A DNA stretch of 64,000 bases from Mesostigma viride (GCA_009746045.1 RPFO01000041.1:6323323-6387322); one strand, 5' to 3'; shown: positions 18,666 through 30,463, counted from the stretch's first letter. The notes: generated by a model not told the origin, from the letters alone. Numbers and translations: made by a program.

Positions 18666-19707
18666 GAGGGTGGCAACGCCGCTCCCCCTGGACGATGGTG
18701 CTGTTCCACACCGCGCTCCTCGCCTTCAGTTGAGCAGGCGTGTAGTCCTCGTCGAGGCTGAAGTCGCCGGGCTGGAGCAGACGACGTGCTCCCAGCACGA
18801 GGCGTTTGTCGTGCATGGAGGCCATGGTGACGACGACCAGGCCCGGAGGGCCTGGCAGCCGAATGGCTCGTTCAATGACAACACGGTTCTGGAGCTGCAT
18901 CTTCCCCAGAAACGCTGGGCCGCGCAGCTCCTCGGCAAGTGAGTGTGCTGTCTCATGTGCTGCCGCGCCTGTCTGGAAGCCTTTGATTACCATATTGCGC
19001 TGGCGTTGCTGCACTGCATTCTGGGTGACCGCAGCGGTAGCTGCAGACTTGGCCGCCTGTTGAACGATGGTGGTCAACTGCTTGCCGGTGACGTCGGCAA
19101 ACGTGGTAGTTTTGGCGGGGGCTGCCATGGCTTTCTTCAGCTCCAGCAATTGTGCCGTCGAAGCTGCAGACGCCTCCGTCAGGACCTTAATGTCGCCCTG
19201 CACGGTCGTAAAAGACTGTGCGACGTCCTGCAGCTGCATGTTAACATCGGTCGCGGGGGCTGGCCTGGCGATGGTCGTCGCCGGCAGCTCGACAAGTTCA
19301 GGGCAGCACGAAATAAGACAGGCAAGCCGACGCTGGCGCTCATCCCAATGAGGCCATTCATCCGAAGCAGCCTCCATAACCTGGCCGCTCTTAGGGTGGC
19401 GAATCGGGGCGTCGTTGTCGTTGCGGAGCTTCAGCACGCTTGTCACAGCGGCGTCATTGTAGGCGAGTAAGGTATCGATGTCTGCCAGGCTCAAACGCTG
19501 GCCTGGCATGTAGAATGAGGAAGAAATGGCGTCCGGCATGGAGGTTTCAGCAGCTATCGGAGTTGCTTCCGAAGTTGCTTCCGAAGTCTTGGATCGCTTG
19601 TTAGCGGCGTTCTTGGCGACGACAATGTCGTGGGCGATTTTGTTTGCAGCAATCTGGGCATCAATAGAATCGGCGGCAAGAGCTGAAGACGATGCGGGGA
19701 CCTCCAT
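18655..19707 (-). CDS. LINE ORF1-like nucleic-acid-binding protein, C-terminally truncated
   Basis: Start chosen at ATG 19707 (MEVPASSSALAADS); the frame is open six codons further. About 350 residues. The N-terminal half is Ala/Ser-rich with HPKSGQ and DERQRRLACLISCCPELV. The middle (LQDVAQSFTTVQGDIKVL...) is a probable coiled coil. The C-terminal part resembles LINE ORF1 RNA-binding folds: RNMVIKGF, GLVVVTMASMHDKRLVL, DFSLDEDYTPAQLKARSAVW. The frame runs into the LTR-like segment at 18665, so the natural C-terminus and any ORF2 are missing. It would bind LINE RNA. Family assignment is by motif style only. Confidence 0.5.
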   Translation of the reverse strand: MEVPASSSALAADSIDAQIAANKIAHDIVVAKNAANKRSKTSEATSEATPIAAETSMPDAISSSFYMPGQRLSLADIDTLLAYNDAAVTSVLKLRNDNDAPIRHPKSGQVMEAASDEWPHWDERQRRLACLISCCPELVELPATTIARPAPATDVNMQLQDVAQSFTTVQGDIKVLTEASAASTAQLLELKKAMAAPAKTTTFADVTGKQLTTIVQQAAKSAATAAVTQNAVQQRQRNMVIKGFQTGAAAHETAHSLAEELRGPAFLGKMQLQNRVVIERAIRLPGPPGLVVVTMASMHDKRLVLGARRLLQPGDFSLDEDYTPAQLKARSAVWNSTIVQGERRCHPQLT

Positions 19708-19918
19708 AGCTACGTTTAATAGCACCTAGACGAGGGCAGGGGGCGCAGGCACACTGATCACGTGCGTGGTGCCGCCATAATGTGCAGAAAAATAGCGAGA
19801 TCTGCTGGGCAGGCCGCTGGCGATAACTTGCGAAATCCTGGGCAATGGCTGCCAAAAATTAGATCGGCGTGTTCGTCATCAAAAGGCGAGTCTATTGCAA
19901 TTTACCCGACCAAATTTC

Positions 19919-20466
19919 ATCATGGATGGATGGATGGATGGATGGATGGAGGGAGGGAGGGAGGGAGGGAGGGAGGGAGGGAGGGAGGGAGGGAGGGAGG
20001 GAGGGAGGGAGGGAGGGAGGGAGGGAGGGAGGGAGGGAGGGAGGGAGGGAGGGAGGGAGGGAGGGAGGGAGGGAGGGAGGAGGGAGGGAGGGAGGGAGGG
20101 AGGGAGGGAGGGAGGAGGGAGGGAGGGAGGGAGGGAGGGAGGGAGGGAGGGAGGGAGGGAGGGAGGGAGGGAGGGAGGGAGGGAGGGAGGGAGGGAGGGA
20201 GGGAGGGAGAGGGAGGGAGGGAGGGAGGGAGGGAGGGAGGGAGGGAGGGAGGGAGGGAGGGAGGGAGGGAGGGAGGGAGGGAGGGAGGGAGGAGGGAGGG
20301 AGGGAGGGAGGGAGGGAGGGAGGGAGGGAGGGAGGAGGGAGGGAGGAGGGAGGGAGGGAGGGAGGGATGGATGGATGGATGGATGGATGGATGGATGGAT
20401 GGATGGATGGATGGATGGATGGATGGATGGATGGATGGATGGATGGATGGATGGATGGATGGATGT
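19919..20466 (+). repeat. GGAT/GGGA/GGAT compound microsatellite
   Basis: A few ATGG repeats are followed by about 420 bp of GGGA repeats, broken at several places by GGA or GAGG units, then about 110 bp of GGAT. The G-rich strand can form G-quadruplexes, and the purine run can form triplex DNA. Long open frames with Gly-Gly-Arg-Glu on plus and Pro-Pro-Ser-Leu on minus are artefacts of the repeat. Confidence 0.97.
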
Positions 20467-20470
20467 TCTT

Positions 20471-21816
20471 AACCCATAGTCCGCTGACCCATTTTTGGCA
20501 CTTTTATACCCCTGAAAATGAAAAAAATCATAACTTACAGGCCACAACTCCAAATACCCCCAACCAAGATGCTAGGAGTATCTACACTTCAAGGGCTTTC
20601 AGAATATGCAATAATACCTTGGCTTTATCAAAGCATTTGGATGATAGCTCCAGTCAAAGCTGGCCAAAAGACGATCTTTTTTCCCCAAGGAAAAGTCTAC
20701 CCCCCCCTAACTTCCCAGGGAGGGCAGGGAATCTCAATACCAACATTGGACAACTTAGTTGGATAGTCCAATGGGGGTTTCCTTGGGTCAGACCACCCGG
20801 ATAACCCATTACCCCTATAGAACGTGCTCATACATGTGTGTGGGTTATGCGCGTGAAAACAGCTATCTATGACATGCAGCACAATAATACATTATAACAA
20901 GCTATCAAAGGCTGCCAAAAGTGCTGGAATACAAACACGTTGCCTACCTGCACTGACGGAGTGGTATACTCCAGAGAAATGCCCAAAACTGGGCACTTTC
21001 AGGGCTAATACCACTCTTTACAACAGGCATGGAACTTGCTGAAATATGCATGGATAAAATCGTCATTCATAATGCATGGGATACGTATTCCGCTGCAAAC
21101 AACACGCAAATACGTTGTCGTACCTGGCTCGTTCATGCCCTACCCGGATTCCGCTGGCCGGGACCCTCATATCTCACACATACTGATGCTCCACAGGCAA
21201 AGGCCGCCATAGCCGCATACTTCATGATCCACCATGGCTACCAGGTCGATGTTCCGTGCAAAGATGGCCACTAAACTAGTCCGCATTCTCAGCAAACGCT
21301 GCAGCTGACGTCCCTTACCCAAACTGGATGCCCGGGCTGGCGCAGATTGCCCGGCCATAGGGAGAAAATCGACCTATGACAAGCTATGACTCATCTGGAA
21401 CTGACGACCAGGAAAGTCATACTTTCCTACCTGTATTTTCCTAACCCTATAAATCTGGCGGTGCCTGACCTACGAAAATCATGCATCGTCATTCTGAGCA
21501 ACATTCTGAACCGTTTCAAGCCGTGAGACGCAAAAGTTTCGTGACAGCGGCACGTTGTCAGCCATATCTCATCACGCGCGCGCGCGAGCGAAATTTTCCC
21601 GCCAAAGTCACGTGATACATTCTCAATGCACGTTGTAATTACCAGGCTATGGCGAATATTACCCCCAAACCTATGCATCACCTTCGTCCCTAAGTGTTCC
21701 CGGACCCACCGGACCACTGACATCCGTCACAGGTGGCGCGGCGCTCACGGCGCGGCGCAAAATTCGACCGTTAGTCAAACTGCCCGACAGGTCGGGTAGT
21801 TTACGGACTATGGGTA
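20471..21816. mobile_element. Candidate TIR DNA transposon, non-autonomous
   Basis: ACCCATAGTCCG at 20472-20483 is answered by CGGACTATGGGT at 21804-21815. Beyond 12 bases the ends diverge, though the right end continues TTACGG with a GGTCGGGT arm. About 1.34 kb, no transposase-like frame. AT-rich flanks could hide a TA duplication. Confidence 0.4.
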
Positions 21817-21859
21817 TAAAATTAATTAATGGTCAAATTAAAGGCAATCATGGTACATG

Positions 21860-22121
21860 CTCTCATACTCTCTCTCCCGTCTTTGGACTGCCATGCAGGA
21901 CAAGACGCGGTGGAAGAAGATTGTCAAGGCGCACACGCCCGACCCTGTGGGCAAGCCACCTCCCCCCAAGCGGAGGAGGCGTTTTGATGAGTAGTGTAGT
22001 TAGGATTTTCTAGATAGAGTTAGGATAGTTCGATCACGCGGCTTCCTCCACCCGATCCATCATGAAATATGTGCTACATGACCTCCCCACGGAGGCATGT
22101 TATAATTTAATTTAATTTTTA
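21860..22121 (+). mobile_element. 5'-truncated LINE copy with 10-bp target duplication
   Basis: Matches the last 30 or so codons and 3' UTR of the LINE at 59128-60980: MQDKTRWKK...RRRFDE, stop, then AGTTAGGATTTTCTAG, GCGGCTTCCTCCACCC and an AATTTAATTTAATTTTT tail. ATGGTACATG flanks both ends (21850-21859, 22122-22131), the hallmark of target-primed insertion. It shows that the family was mobile. Confidence 0.85.
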
Positions 22122-22131
22122 ATGGTACATG

Positions 22132-22395
22132 AAGCGAGACAAATCATGCCTGGACGCATGGCGATGTAAGAGCCCCCCCTCCCCCACGCCAGGAGGAAGG
22201 GGTGCGTGACTGAGTAGAGTAGTTAGGATTTTGTATTAAGAGAGACAACTTTGTATATTATCAAGGAGACAACTTGGTATATAAGATTAGAGTGAGATCA
22301 GCTAGTCTTCGCGGCTCAGTTCTAATGCACCCACCCCCATCAGTCCATGGAATACGTGCTCCTGCTCCAGATCCTTAATTAAGGCCAAAATGAGT
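22132..22395 (+). mobile_element. 3' end of a second, related LINE subfamily
   Basis: Shares a TGAGTAGAGTAGTTAGGATTT start, CGCGGCTC, CACCCCCATCAG and ATGGAATACGTGCTCC with the LINE 3' UTR but is diverged. Short CAAGGAGACAACTT-like repeats lie inside. The 5' boundary is hidden by the neighbouring LINE insertion. Confidence 0.5.
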
Positions 22396-22535
22396 CCCTT
22401 CCAAACAACGTTTGCACTTAGATAGTTAGACGATTTATGCCCGACGAAGCTGGAACTTAACAGCCACAATGAATTACGGTTGTTCAGACCTTGAACAACG
22501 CCTCAGGGCATTTGGTGTCCATCTTCCCAGTAAAA

Positions 22536-24270
22536 GTCCTAAATTTAGGACCAAGTGGAATTAAAAAATATATATGCAAACATTAAAATTTGACCCTGGC
22601 ATTCGTGCCCATGACAGATTACACACTTTTTTAGTTTCTATCAAAAACCTGGGGTCAAATAATTACATTTAGTGCATGAATGGGCCCTGCCACCTGCCAG
22701 ACCTCAAAGCGCGAATTTGGCCAAAATGTGGGTTTTAGGACCATTAGGACCAATTATTGTCAACGCATGACCATGCTATCCACACGGTCCCTTGAGCATC
22801 TTACAAGCGCTAGGGGACCCTACGAGGCCTTGGGATGGCGGGGCAGCGTATAACAAGGCCATACCCTGCTGTGGCTGCCTCTATATATACGCGTGATTAA
22901 CGGTGTCACAGATGGTGCAGGTAATGCAATATAGGGTTGCATGGTTGCTGAGGTTGCCCGGCTTGAACATGGCCCACCCCTTGCGGTAAACTTTCTCTAA
23001 GCATATGCCAAACCTTCTTTGACATCACGGACATGCTGGCCACCACCCAGCGATGAAAAAACATTGCATTTGCATTGCTACTAACACATGAATGCAGCCA
23101 AATCAAGTTACAAAACAACGTTGTGCTAACATGCAACGCTTTGTGAGCGAATTCAGGGTGCATGTAACACGTAAACCATACTGTATATACTGTCTGAGAA
23201 CACCCTGAACGACTGCAGGCCATAGGACCATGGTTTATAACATACACATGAGTAAAACTGCTCTTACGCATGTGTGTTTTAGCTGCAGCGGACGACGAAG
23301 ATAGAGACGTAAACAATTGTATGACGTAAACCAACTATGTGTGACAGTTATGTGCACAGAGAGCGTCCCCTCTTTTTAGGCATAGCTGGCTGACTCAAAA
23401 CACCACGACAGCGTTGCCAGTTACACTCATGATCTAGGACAACCCGGCACTTACCTGCTACTTACGTCGCCTCATTCCAGATGGTTGCAAAAAAGTCGCT
23501 GAAATCCGCAGCGAGGTCAGCTTTCCGAGAGCTGAGCGCACCAAAGCTGGCCAACCGGTTCGACAATGATATAAACCACGCTTGTGCTGCGTTCTAGGTC
23601 CAAGAAATACCGAAAGTGAAGACCTATAAGGTGCGCTCGCTGCCCAGCCTGAACGTCCCTAAAACATGGTCGACAATGGAAATCGGGCAAGAATATCACG
23701 GCCCAGGCGCTCCCATGTCAAATACTCCGTTTCTAAACTCCAGACTATAATAAAAATCGTCCACAAAAATTTCCTGGCTTGATTCGCACCACCATTGCTA
23801 ATACACTAACATGTTTGTGCCAAAATCGACCCTCCGCGAGCAGGCGATCTGCGACCCATTTGTGTTGTGCCGCTGTGATACAGCGCTACACATAAAAACT
23901 TGCGCAGAAAATATTCACAGCCTTTAAGCATAACTAACAACCTTTCGTTTTTGCTACTGGGCGCCCGAAATGATAAACGCACGTGAAAACGCCGGCCACG
24001 ATTGTCAGGTCGCCATATCCACCTCACTTCATTCCCGCACCCACTTTTTCGCTCCAAAATCGGTTATATTTTTGGTCCAGGTACCTACTTTCCCGCCATT
24101 ATACCCGGTACCCGGGTACGGAATCCGGGTACCATGTGCCAGTACCACGGGTCGGGTACATCATGCCGGGTACGGTCCACATGGGGTACGGTCCATATAG
24201 TGACCCCCCCCCGGTACCTCGGTTATAGTGACCACTAGGACGATTTAGGACAAAGTCCTAAATTTAGGAC
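22536..24270 (+). repeat. Left arm of giant inverted repeat
   Basis: 1735 bp bounded at both ends by the 16-base palindrome GTCCTAAATTTAGGAC. Its reverse complement is the right arm (27512-29253). Matching blocks run the whole length, for example TTTGACCCTG..., CAGCGTATAACAAGGCC, GGTTGCTGAGGTTGCC, GGCGCCC and the GGTACC-rich end at 24080-24235. Divergence is considerable with small indels. No coding frame is shared between the arms. Confidence 0.85.
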
Positions 24271-25059
24271 CGTGGGATGATTAACAATTGGAGCCCTGAA
24301 TGGTAACAAATGCTAACAAGGTAGTGTTGCTATCAATAATGATTTTAAAAATTAATATGATGTCATTAATTAATTAATTAGTTATCAACATCACTCCGTT
24401 GGGAGTAAATGTAGCACATATCCCTGAGAAGGGGCATATGGCTTTTAATACATTCTAGGCTACTTCATGCAAGGGTGGGAATGTAAGCTACCCCTGCTCT
24501 AGGTGCACCAGGGCACCTGCACCACCATGTCATATTACAACCAAAACTGGTCGTCATCATGCAAGCATCTGAAGCATGGTCGCAAAACTTCGTGAGCAAA
24601 ATCTCATGTCATAAGGAGCCCAACATTATGACAATTGCCAGGCTTTGTAAAGATTTTTTATTTAACGATGACTACAGCACAAACAGTGAGCGAAACCCTG
24701 GTGCATGTGAATGCCTGAGTGGCGACTGTTCCTAACAGAATGCAAGATGTCAGGTAGACATTGCGAGTATGCCACAAATGTGTGATGTGCAGTGCACATG
24801 CATGTGAGCTACCATGGTCCGGATTCTCCCGATTTCTGGCCTGCGCTGGTTGTCTCCTTGATGTATACCCCATGACACCATACTTCTAAACTACTTAAGA
24901 ACCTTGGCACATTGCAAAATGGGAAAGAAAGCTGAACAATACATGCAACATCACTCACTAACACAGCCATGTGATTGCTACCAACACGTACCATGTACGT
25001 CCTGTGTGAAATTATTGGCAACGACACGCCAAGCAAACGCCAAGGTATAGTATAACTGC
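24271..25059. other. Loop segment, AT-rich, no gene seen
   Basis: First part of the inverted-repeat loop. ATTAATTAATTAATTAG runs near 24365. No supportable gene on either strand. Confidence 0.5.
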
Positions 25060-25929
25060 GACAGGCTGGCACATGTCACCTGGCATCCACGTATGCTCAC
25101 CCCAAGGCATTGGCATATCCCCATGTCTATATCCGTTGCCCTTTGTGCGTACTGAGTCACCCATGCAGTCACCCACCCATGCATCCACCTGGCCCACCCA
25201 CACAAGTACTCATACACTTGCGCACCTGAGTACCCAGCCACCCACTCGTCCACCCACCCGGTGACCCAGCCAGCCAGCCACGCACCTACTAAACCAACCT
25301 ATCTAACCACTCGTGCACCCAGGCACCCAGCCACATACCCACCCACTGGGACATCCACCCACCCAGCTAGCCACATATGCAATCTACCCACCTAGGCAAT
25401 AAGGAGGCATTCACCCATCCTTTTATCCAGGCACCCATTACTAAAACCACGCAGCCACCTACTAACCACCCAGCCAGCTGGCCCCATGTGTGCCCACCGG
25501 GCCGCCCACCCCTGACCCACCCACGCCCCTTCCCACTCGACCACTCTTTCCCCCCATACCCTTATACCCACCGACCTGCACCCACTCACCCTCACACATC
25601 CACATCCTCTCAGCCAGTCACCCACCCATCTCACCCCTAACATGCACAGCCCTCCACCCGCGATAGGTGAGTCGATCCCAACTACAAAACCACCCACCCA
25701 CCCATATCCGTGCACCCACCCACCCATCTACCTTCCCCATCGCTCACCCCACCCACTTCTAATCACAGCTACACATCCACCCGCCACAAACCAACGGTGC
25801 AAACCCTCCAGCCCATGAAACAGTTTCACTCAGGCATCCAACAATGCACCCACCTAGGAGTTCCCAAACCCCGTCGATCCCCCAGCCACCTGGCGATTCA
25901 CTTATAAGCAACCACCCTTGCACCCATCC
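25060..25929 (+). repeat. CACCCA-rich degenerate satellite
   Basis: About 870 bp dominated by CACCCACCCA, CAGCCAC and CACCCAT words without a fixed period, leading directly into the CCCT microsatellite. Probably a decayed form of the same repeat. Confidence 0.7.
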
Positions 25930-26215
25930 ACCCACCCGCCCTCCCTCCCTCCCTCCCTCCCTCCCTCCCTCCCTCCCCCTCCCTCCCTCCCTCCCTCCCT
26001 CCTCCCTCCCTCCCTCCCTCCCTCCCTCCCTCCCTCCCTCCCTCCTCCCTCCCTCCCTCCCTCCCTCCCTCCCTCCCTCCCTCCCTCCCTCCCTCCCTCC
26101 CTCCCTCCCTCCCTCCCTCCCTCCCTCCCTCCCTCCCTCCCTCCCTCCTCCCTCCCTCCCTCCCTCCCTCCCTCCCTCCCTCCCTCCCTCCCTCCCTCCC
26201 TCCCGCCCGCCCGCC
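25930..26215 (-). repeat. CCCT microsatellite
   Basis: About 280 bp of CCCT with a few CCT or CCCCT interruptions, ending CCCGCCCGCCCGCC. It is the same repeat as 19919-20466 but with the G-rich strand on minus. Repetitive frames in all phases are artefacts. Confidence 0.97.
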
Positions 26216-27511
26216 ACCCCACCCACCCACCCTCTCCAACTGCATGTGGACTGCCTCTCCCAGCGACTCGGCCAGCCGTTTGAGTGTGTTTGGGACCATA
26301 TGCTGATGCCCATGGATATTACGTGCGCCATCAACCAGGCAACACCAGTGACACTTGAGCTCCTTTGTTATCCTTCTCATCGGATGTACTGACGACACCC
26401 TGCACAATTACAGCTCACAAGGCAACTAACATGCTGGAGGAACGCATCCGCCGCAGTGGACGTCAGTAACGGATGTTGCAATGTTGCTGGAGGGAGGTCA
26501 ATCGACCGCACCCGTACATACAAGGGGCAATTATTGATGCGTCATACCCAAAACAGGAAGAAAATGTGGCACAACTAACCTTGCCATCAACATGGATGGA
26601 CGGAGTTGGAGACCAACTGCAGCGCAGCATTCGCAAGGGCACAGGCTGTGTTGTTCAGCAGGTCCACCGCTGGACTGCCCGATGCCGAGTCCAGGTTCTT
26701 CCTTACACAAACTCTCCACAAGCGTGATTGTCGCGTCCTTGGCTGCCAACTGCGGAAAGGAGGCCAATGCTCGCTTCAGCAGGAACTCGGCAATTGCAAT
26801 CACGGTGGGCCCTGGCACGATTTGCAGGCCTACACATGCTTGCCCCGCATGTGCCTCCCCCACGTGTGCATCCACCGCAGTTGACGTGCTTGCTCGCAGC
26901 TCCCACTACCGCTGGCTTCGTTGCCATGTTCCTCCACCCGTTGCCTCTTGCATCTTAGCTGTTCCTCGCGCTTCTCCGCAGCCTCTCTTTCCCTCTCTTC
27001 CTCTCTCTTTTCTGCTGCCGTTCATGCCTTGCTCCAGATATAGATGTGGCTGCTTAGGCGTTCAATCTGCGTCGCAGAATTGGACGATATGCACGTCAAA
27101 GGAAAGCCAACCAAGCAGCAACATTACCAACAATGTAGCGGGAGGGTCAGTGCAGAGGCCAGCAACATAACTGCCTTAGTCTTGTACTCCTACCATACAC
27201 ATTAGGGAAGACTGCTGGCATGGCAGCCTGCATCACAGCAATGAATTGCCGCCAACTAAAATAAGAGAGTGACTCACCGCTACTCTTCCCTGAAGCCGAC
27301 TGGTCACACCTCCATTGTGGCGTTGTTTTACCACTTTAAGGCTCTTCCACAGCGTGCGATATTGTTGATGCCATTTTCTCAATTCCTGTAGCATATATTT
27401 TGCCCCCGCCGCACGCTTCCATGGGTTGCCATGTACATCATACTTTGCTGATGCTGCAGAGAAGTCAATTAACGCGTCTTCTACGTCTTCCACACTGTTA
27501 ATCAGCCGGCC
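26216..27511 (-). other. Loop segment with candidate minus-strand exons
   Basis: Most gene-like piece: 27496-27278, open on minus, entered after TTAACAG and left at a GTGAGT donor (27272-27277), reading EDALIDFSAASAKYDV, GNPWKRAAGAKYMLQEL, RTLWKSLKVVKQRHN. Further plausible pieces are 26875-26560 (IAEFLLKRALASFPQLAAKD) and 26390-26235 (HWCCLVDGARNIHGHQH). They could be exons of a captured host gene or of a decayed transposase. No family is recognised. Confidence 0.35.
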
Positions 27512-29253
27512 GTCCTAAATTTAGGACTTCATCCTAAAAAGTCCTAAGGTCACTATAACTGAGGTACCGGGCAGGGGGGGTCACTATATGGTCCATACCC
27601 CTAGTGGACCGTGACCTCCAAGATGTACTCTACCCGTGATACCGGTACATCGTACCCGGATTCCGTACCGGGTACCGGGTAGATGCGCGGGAATGTACGT
27701 ACCTCGACCAAAAATACAGAGATTTTGGGCCAAAAAAGTGGGTGCGGGAATGATGTGCGGCGGATATGGCGACCTGACAAATATGGGCGGCATTTTCACG
27801 TGAGCTTATCGTTTTGGGCGCCCAGTAGCAAGAACGAAAGCTTGGTACTTATGCTTAAAGGGTCTGAATTTGGTTACGAAATTATTTGCGTTTGCATGTG
27901 TAGCACGGCTGCTCAACATGAGTAGGTCACAGATCGCCTGCGCCCGGACGGTCGATTTTGAGCACAAACATGTCAGTGCGTGAGGAAACGTTGCCCGCAC
28001 CAGGCCAGGCAGTTTTTGCGCTTGATTTTAATCGTAGCATAGAGTTTGGAAACGGTATATCTGACAAGGGAGCGCCCGGGCCTGTGTGTTCTTGCCCGAA
28101 GTTTACTGTCGACCATTTTACACAACGTCAAGGCTGGGTAGCGAGCGCACGTGACAGGACTTGTCTTTTGATCTCTCTTGGGCCTAGAACAATGATCCGG
28201 CGTGTCTTACATCACTTTCGAACCATTTAGTAAGTTTGGCTGCGTTCTTGTGCCGGAAAGCTGGCTGGCTGCGGATATCCGCGATTCTTAATGCATCCAC
28301 CTGGACGTGGCGACGTAACAAGCAGGTTTGTGCCGGGTTCTCTCTGTGGTTAGGTGTAAGGGGTAGCGTAGTCGTAGCAGTAAGTGTCAGCCGGCTATGC
28401 CTGAAAGACAGGACAGTTTCTTTGCATGTACATTGCTTACGTAGTTGGTTTACGGCATGTACCTTCTATCGTCGCAAGCTTCCTTGTTCGCTGCTGCTAA
28501 GTTACGCATGCTTCCCAGCTATGTTACGGTTGCGTTCATTATCAGCCATGGGCCCATTGCTTGCAGTTGTTCTAGCTGTTCTTATGCTGCCTATATGTGA
28601 TGCTTTTACAGCTCCCCCCCCCCCCTAGAATGCATGCAAAGTGTGGCATGTTGGACAGTGCCCTTTAACAACTTCATCTGGCTGCTATCCTGTGTAAGTT
28701 GCCATACAAATGTGGTGTCCTCTCCTTCCTGGGTGGTGGCCAGCATGCCCGTGACATTAAACAAGCTATGGTATATGCTTGGAGAGAGTTTGCCGTAAGG
28801 GGTGGGTCATGTTCAAGCCAGGCAACCTCAGCAACCATACAACCTTATATTGCATGATCTGCCCCATCTGTGACACCGTTAGGCACGCGTATATATACGT
28901 GCAGCCACAGCACGGTACGGCCTTGTTATACGCTGCCCCACCTCCCCGAGGCCGCGTAGGGTCCCGTGGGGCCCTGAGGATTGGTAAGAAGCTCATGGGA
29001 CTGTGTGGGTGGCGTGGTGATGGGTGATATACATGGTGGTCCTAAAAAGTCCTAGTTTCAATTTTGGGCCATTTTTTTCGTTCGAGGTCTGCCATGGGGC
29101 AGGGCCAGTTTTGGTACTAAACGTCGTTATTTGAACCTAGGTCTTTGATAGAAATTAAAAAACTATATTATTTCTCAGTGGCACAAATGGCAGGGTCAAA
29201 TGTTACTGTTTACATGATTAAATACGCATTCCCCAGCGTCCTAAATTTAGGAC
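27512..29253 (-). repeat. Right arm of giant inverted repeat
   Basis: 1742 bp, inverse of the left arm and also bounded by GTCCTAAATTTAGGAC at both ends. Either the arms are terminal inverted repeats of one 6.7-kb element, or they are two copies of a 1.74-kb element in opposite orientation. Confidence 0.85.
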
Positions 29254-29319
29254 TTTTTGCAGGCTTTTGGACAACAGTGTGCATGCGTAGCTAGCCAGCT
29301 ATGTCGCGGTTTACGATCC

Positions 29320-29636
29320 AGTTAACGATAACGGCTCCGTAACCACCCCAGTACCTAATATTGGGGCAGCTATGGCGCCGTAACCACTACCTCAGTGACC
29401 CGTCCCGTATACCCCAACGTAACCTGAACCGAAGCCGTTCACGCCCCCGTAAACATAACCGGCCCAGTTACTGGGCCGTACCGAATCTCGGGGCCAATAT
29501 TCCGAATGGTACGGTAACCGGTCCGGTAACCCAAACCGCCAACGAATACGGACCCGTAACCTGGCCCGTCGAAGTTACCGGGCAGGTTACGGGGGTGTCG
29601 AAGTTACCGGACAGGTTACGGGGGCTTCAAATTAAC
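29320..29636. repeat. GTAACC/GGTTAC-dense segment
   Basis: Within about 300 bp, GTAACC occurs at least six times and GGTTAC at least twice, along with GTTACCGG/CCGGTAAC variants. There is no fixed period and no reading frame worth calling. It lies between the inverted repeat and truncated element B. Confidence 0.6.
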
Positions 29637-29638
29637 TC

Positions 29639-30463
29639 CTAGTGTTCGCGCCACAAAGCAAACTTGAGAGGATCTTGACAGTCCAGGACAAGTTGCTCCC
29701 ACGTCACAGGGCTATCCGCCGCCAGTGAGTGTGAGTGGAGTCCGAAGCTGCGCGGGTGCCAATCCTGAGGCTGAATGATGGACTGGACGAGCGGCGGTGT
29801 GGAAAACGCCGCCATCGGTAAGCGCCGCACGACGCCGGGCTGCCCTACCACCACCCCCAATGGAGCGTGGTACTCGCCAAGCGGGATGCTGCCCACCCCC
29901 GCGACCGACAGCAAGTCAGTGGACACTGAGAACCCCGGGTATGATACGAAAGGTTCGCCCAGCAAGGCCACATCCTCGTAGCCATCCACGACGTGCAACG
30001 GCGTGCCAATGCCCAACACCGGCAGCACCACCATCCTGGTAACTTGATATGCCGAAGTGCCTGCAAAGTCGGTCACCGATTTGTACGGCAACTCTAGCAC
30101 TGGATACAGGGTGGCCGCCCGACGAGAGATAATAGACACGGATGCTTGCGTGTCCACAGCCACCAGCTGCCACGGTCTACACGTAGGAAACAAGGCTGAC
30201 TCAACCGGCCTGACCCCCTGTGAGAGAGTTTTGACCTGAGCCACCCCTGATGCACCTTTCGCTTTAAGCGCCTGAGCACGCCACAAGGCCGTGACCGTTG
30301 AAGCCAGGTCCCTAGGTGGGCGAGGCGCATGGGCAGGACCCTGACCCTCCGGCAAGGCCACGCTAGGCGGGCCTCCCACATTATCCGTGGCTAGCACAGG
30401 AGGTGAGTCACTACGTGCACTAGGTCCCGTCAAACCCACCCCATCCTCATCCCACCCATCCAC
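29639..30463 (-). pseudogene. Retropepsin-like domain of element B, RT lost
   Basis: 275 codons. A linker with LASTVTALWRAQALKAK leads to the retropepsin-like domain: VAVDTQASVSIIS (Asp in a DTQ context), VTDFAGTSAY, VLPVLGIGTP and VALLGEPFVSYPGFSV. After it, HPRSFGLHSHSLAADSPVTW matches the pre-RT region of C, and then the frame stops with the element. Two small indels (near 30575 and at a C-run, 30484-30491) separate it from the integrase frame. The domain would be a protease by fold, but the active-site Gly is replaced. Confidence 0.75.

Noticed and set aside
19762-20804. Long frames encoding Gly-Gly-Arg-Glu and Pro-Pro-Ser-Leu repeats
   Set aside because: They are translations of the GGGA/GGAT microsatellite, open in every frame on both strands.
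23970-24238. Three overlapping plus frames near 24000
   Set aside because: They run through the GGTACC-dense repeat and are not conserved in the opposite arm.
25759-26407. Repetitive frames over the CCCT tract
   Set aside because: Same artefact as at 19919-20466 on the opposite strand.
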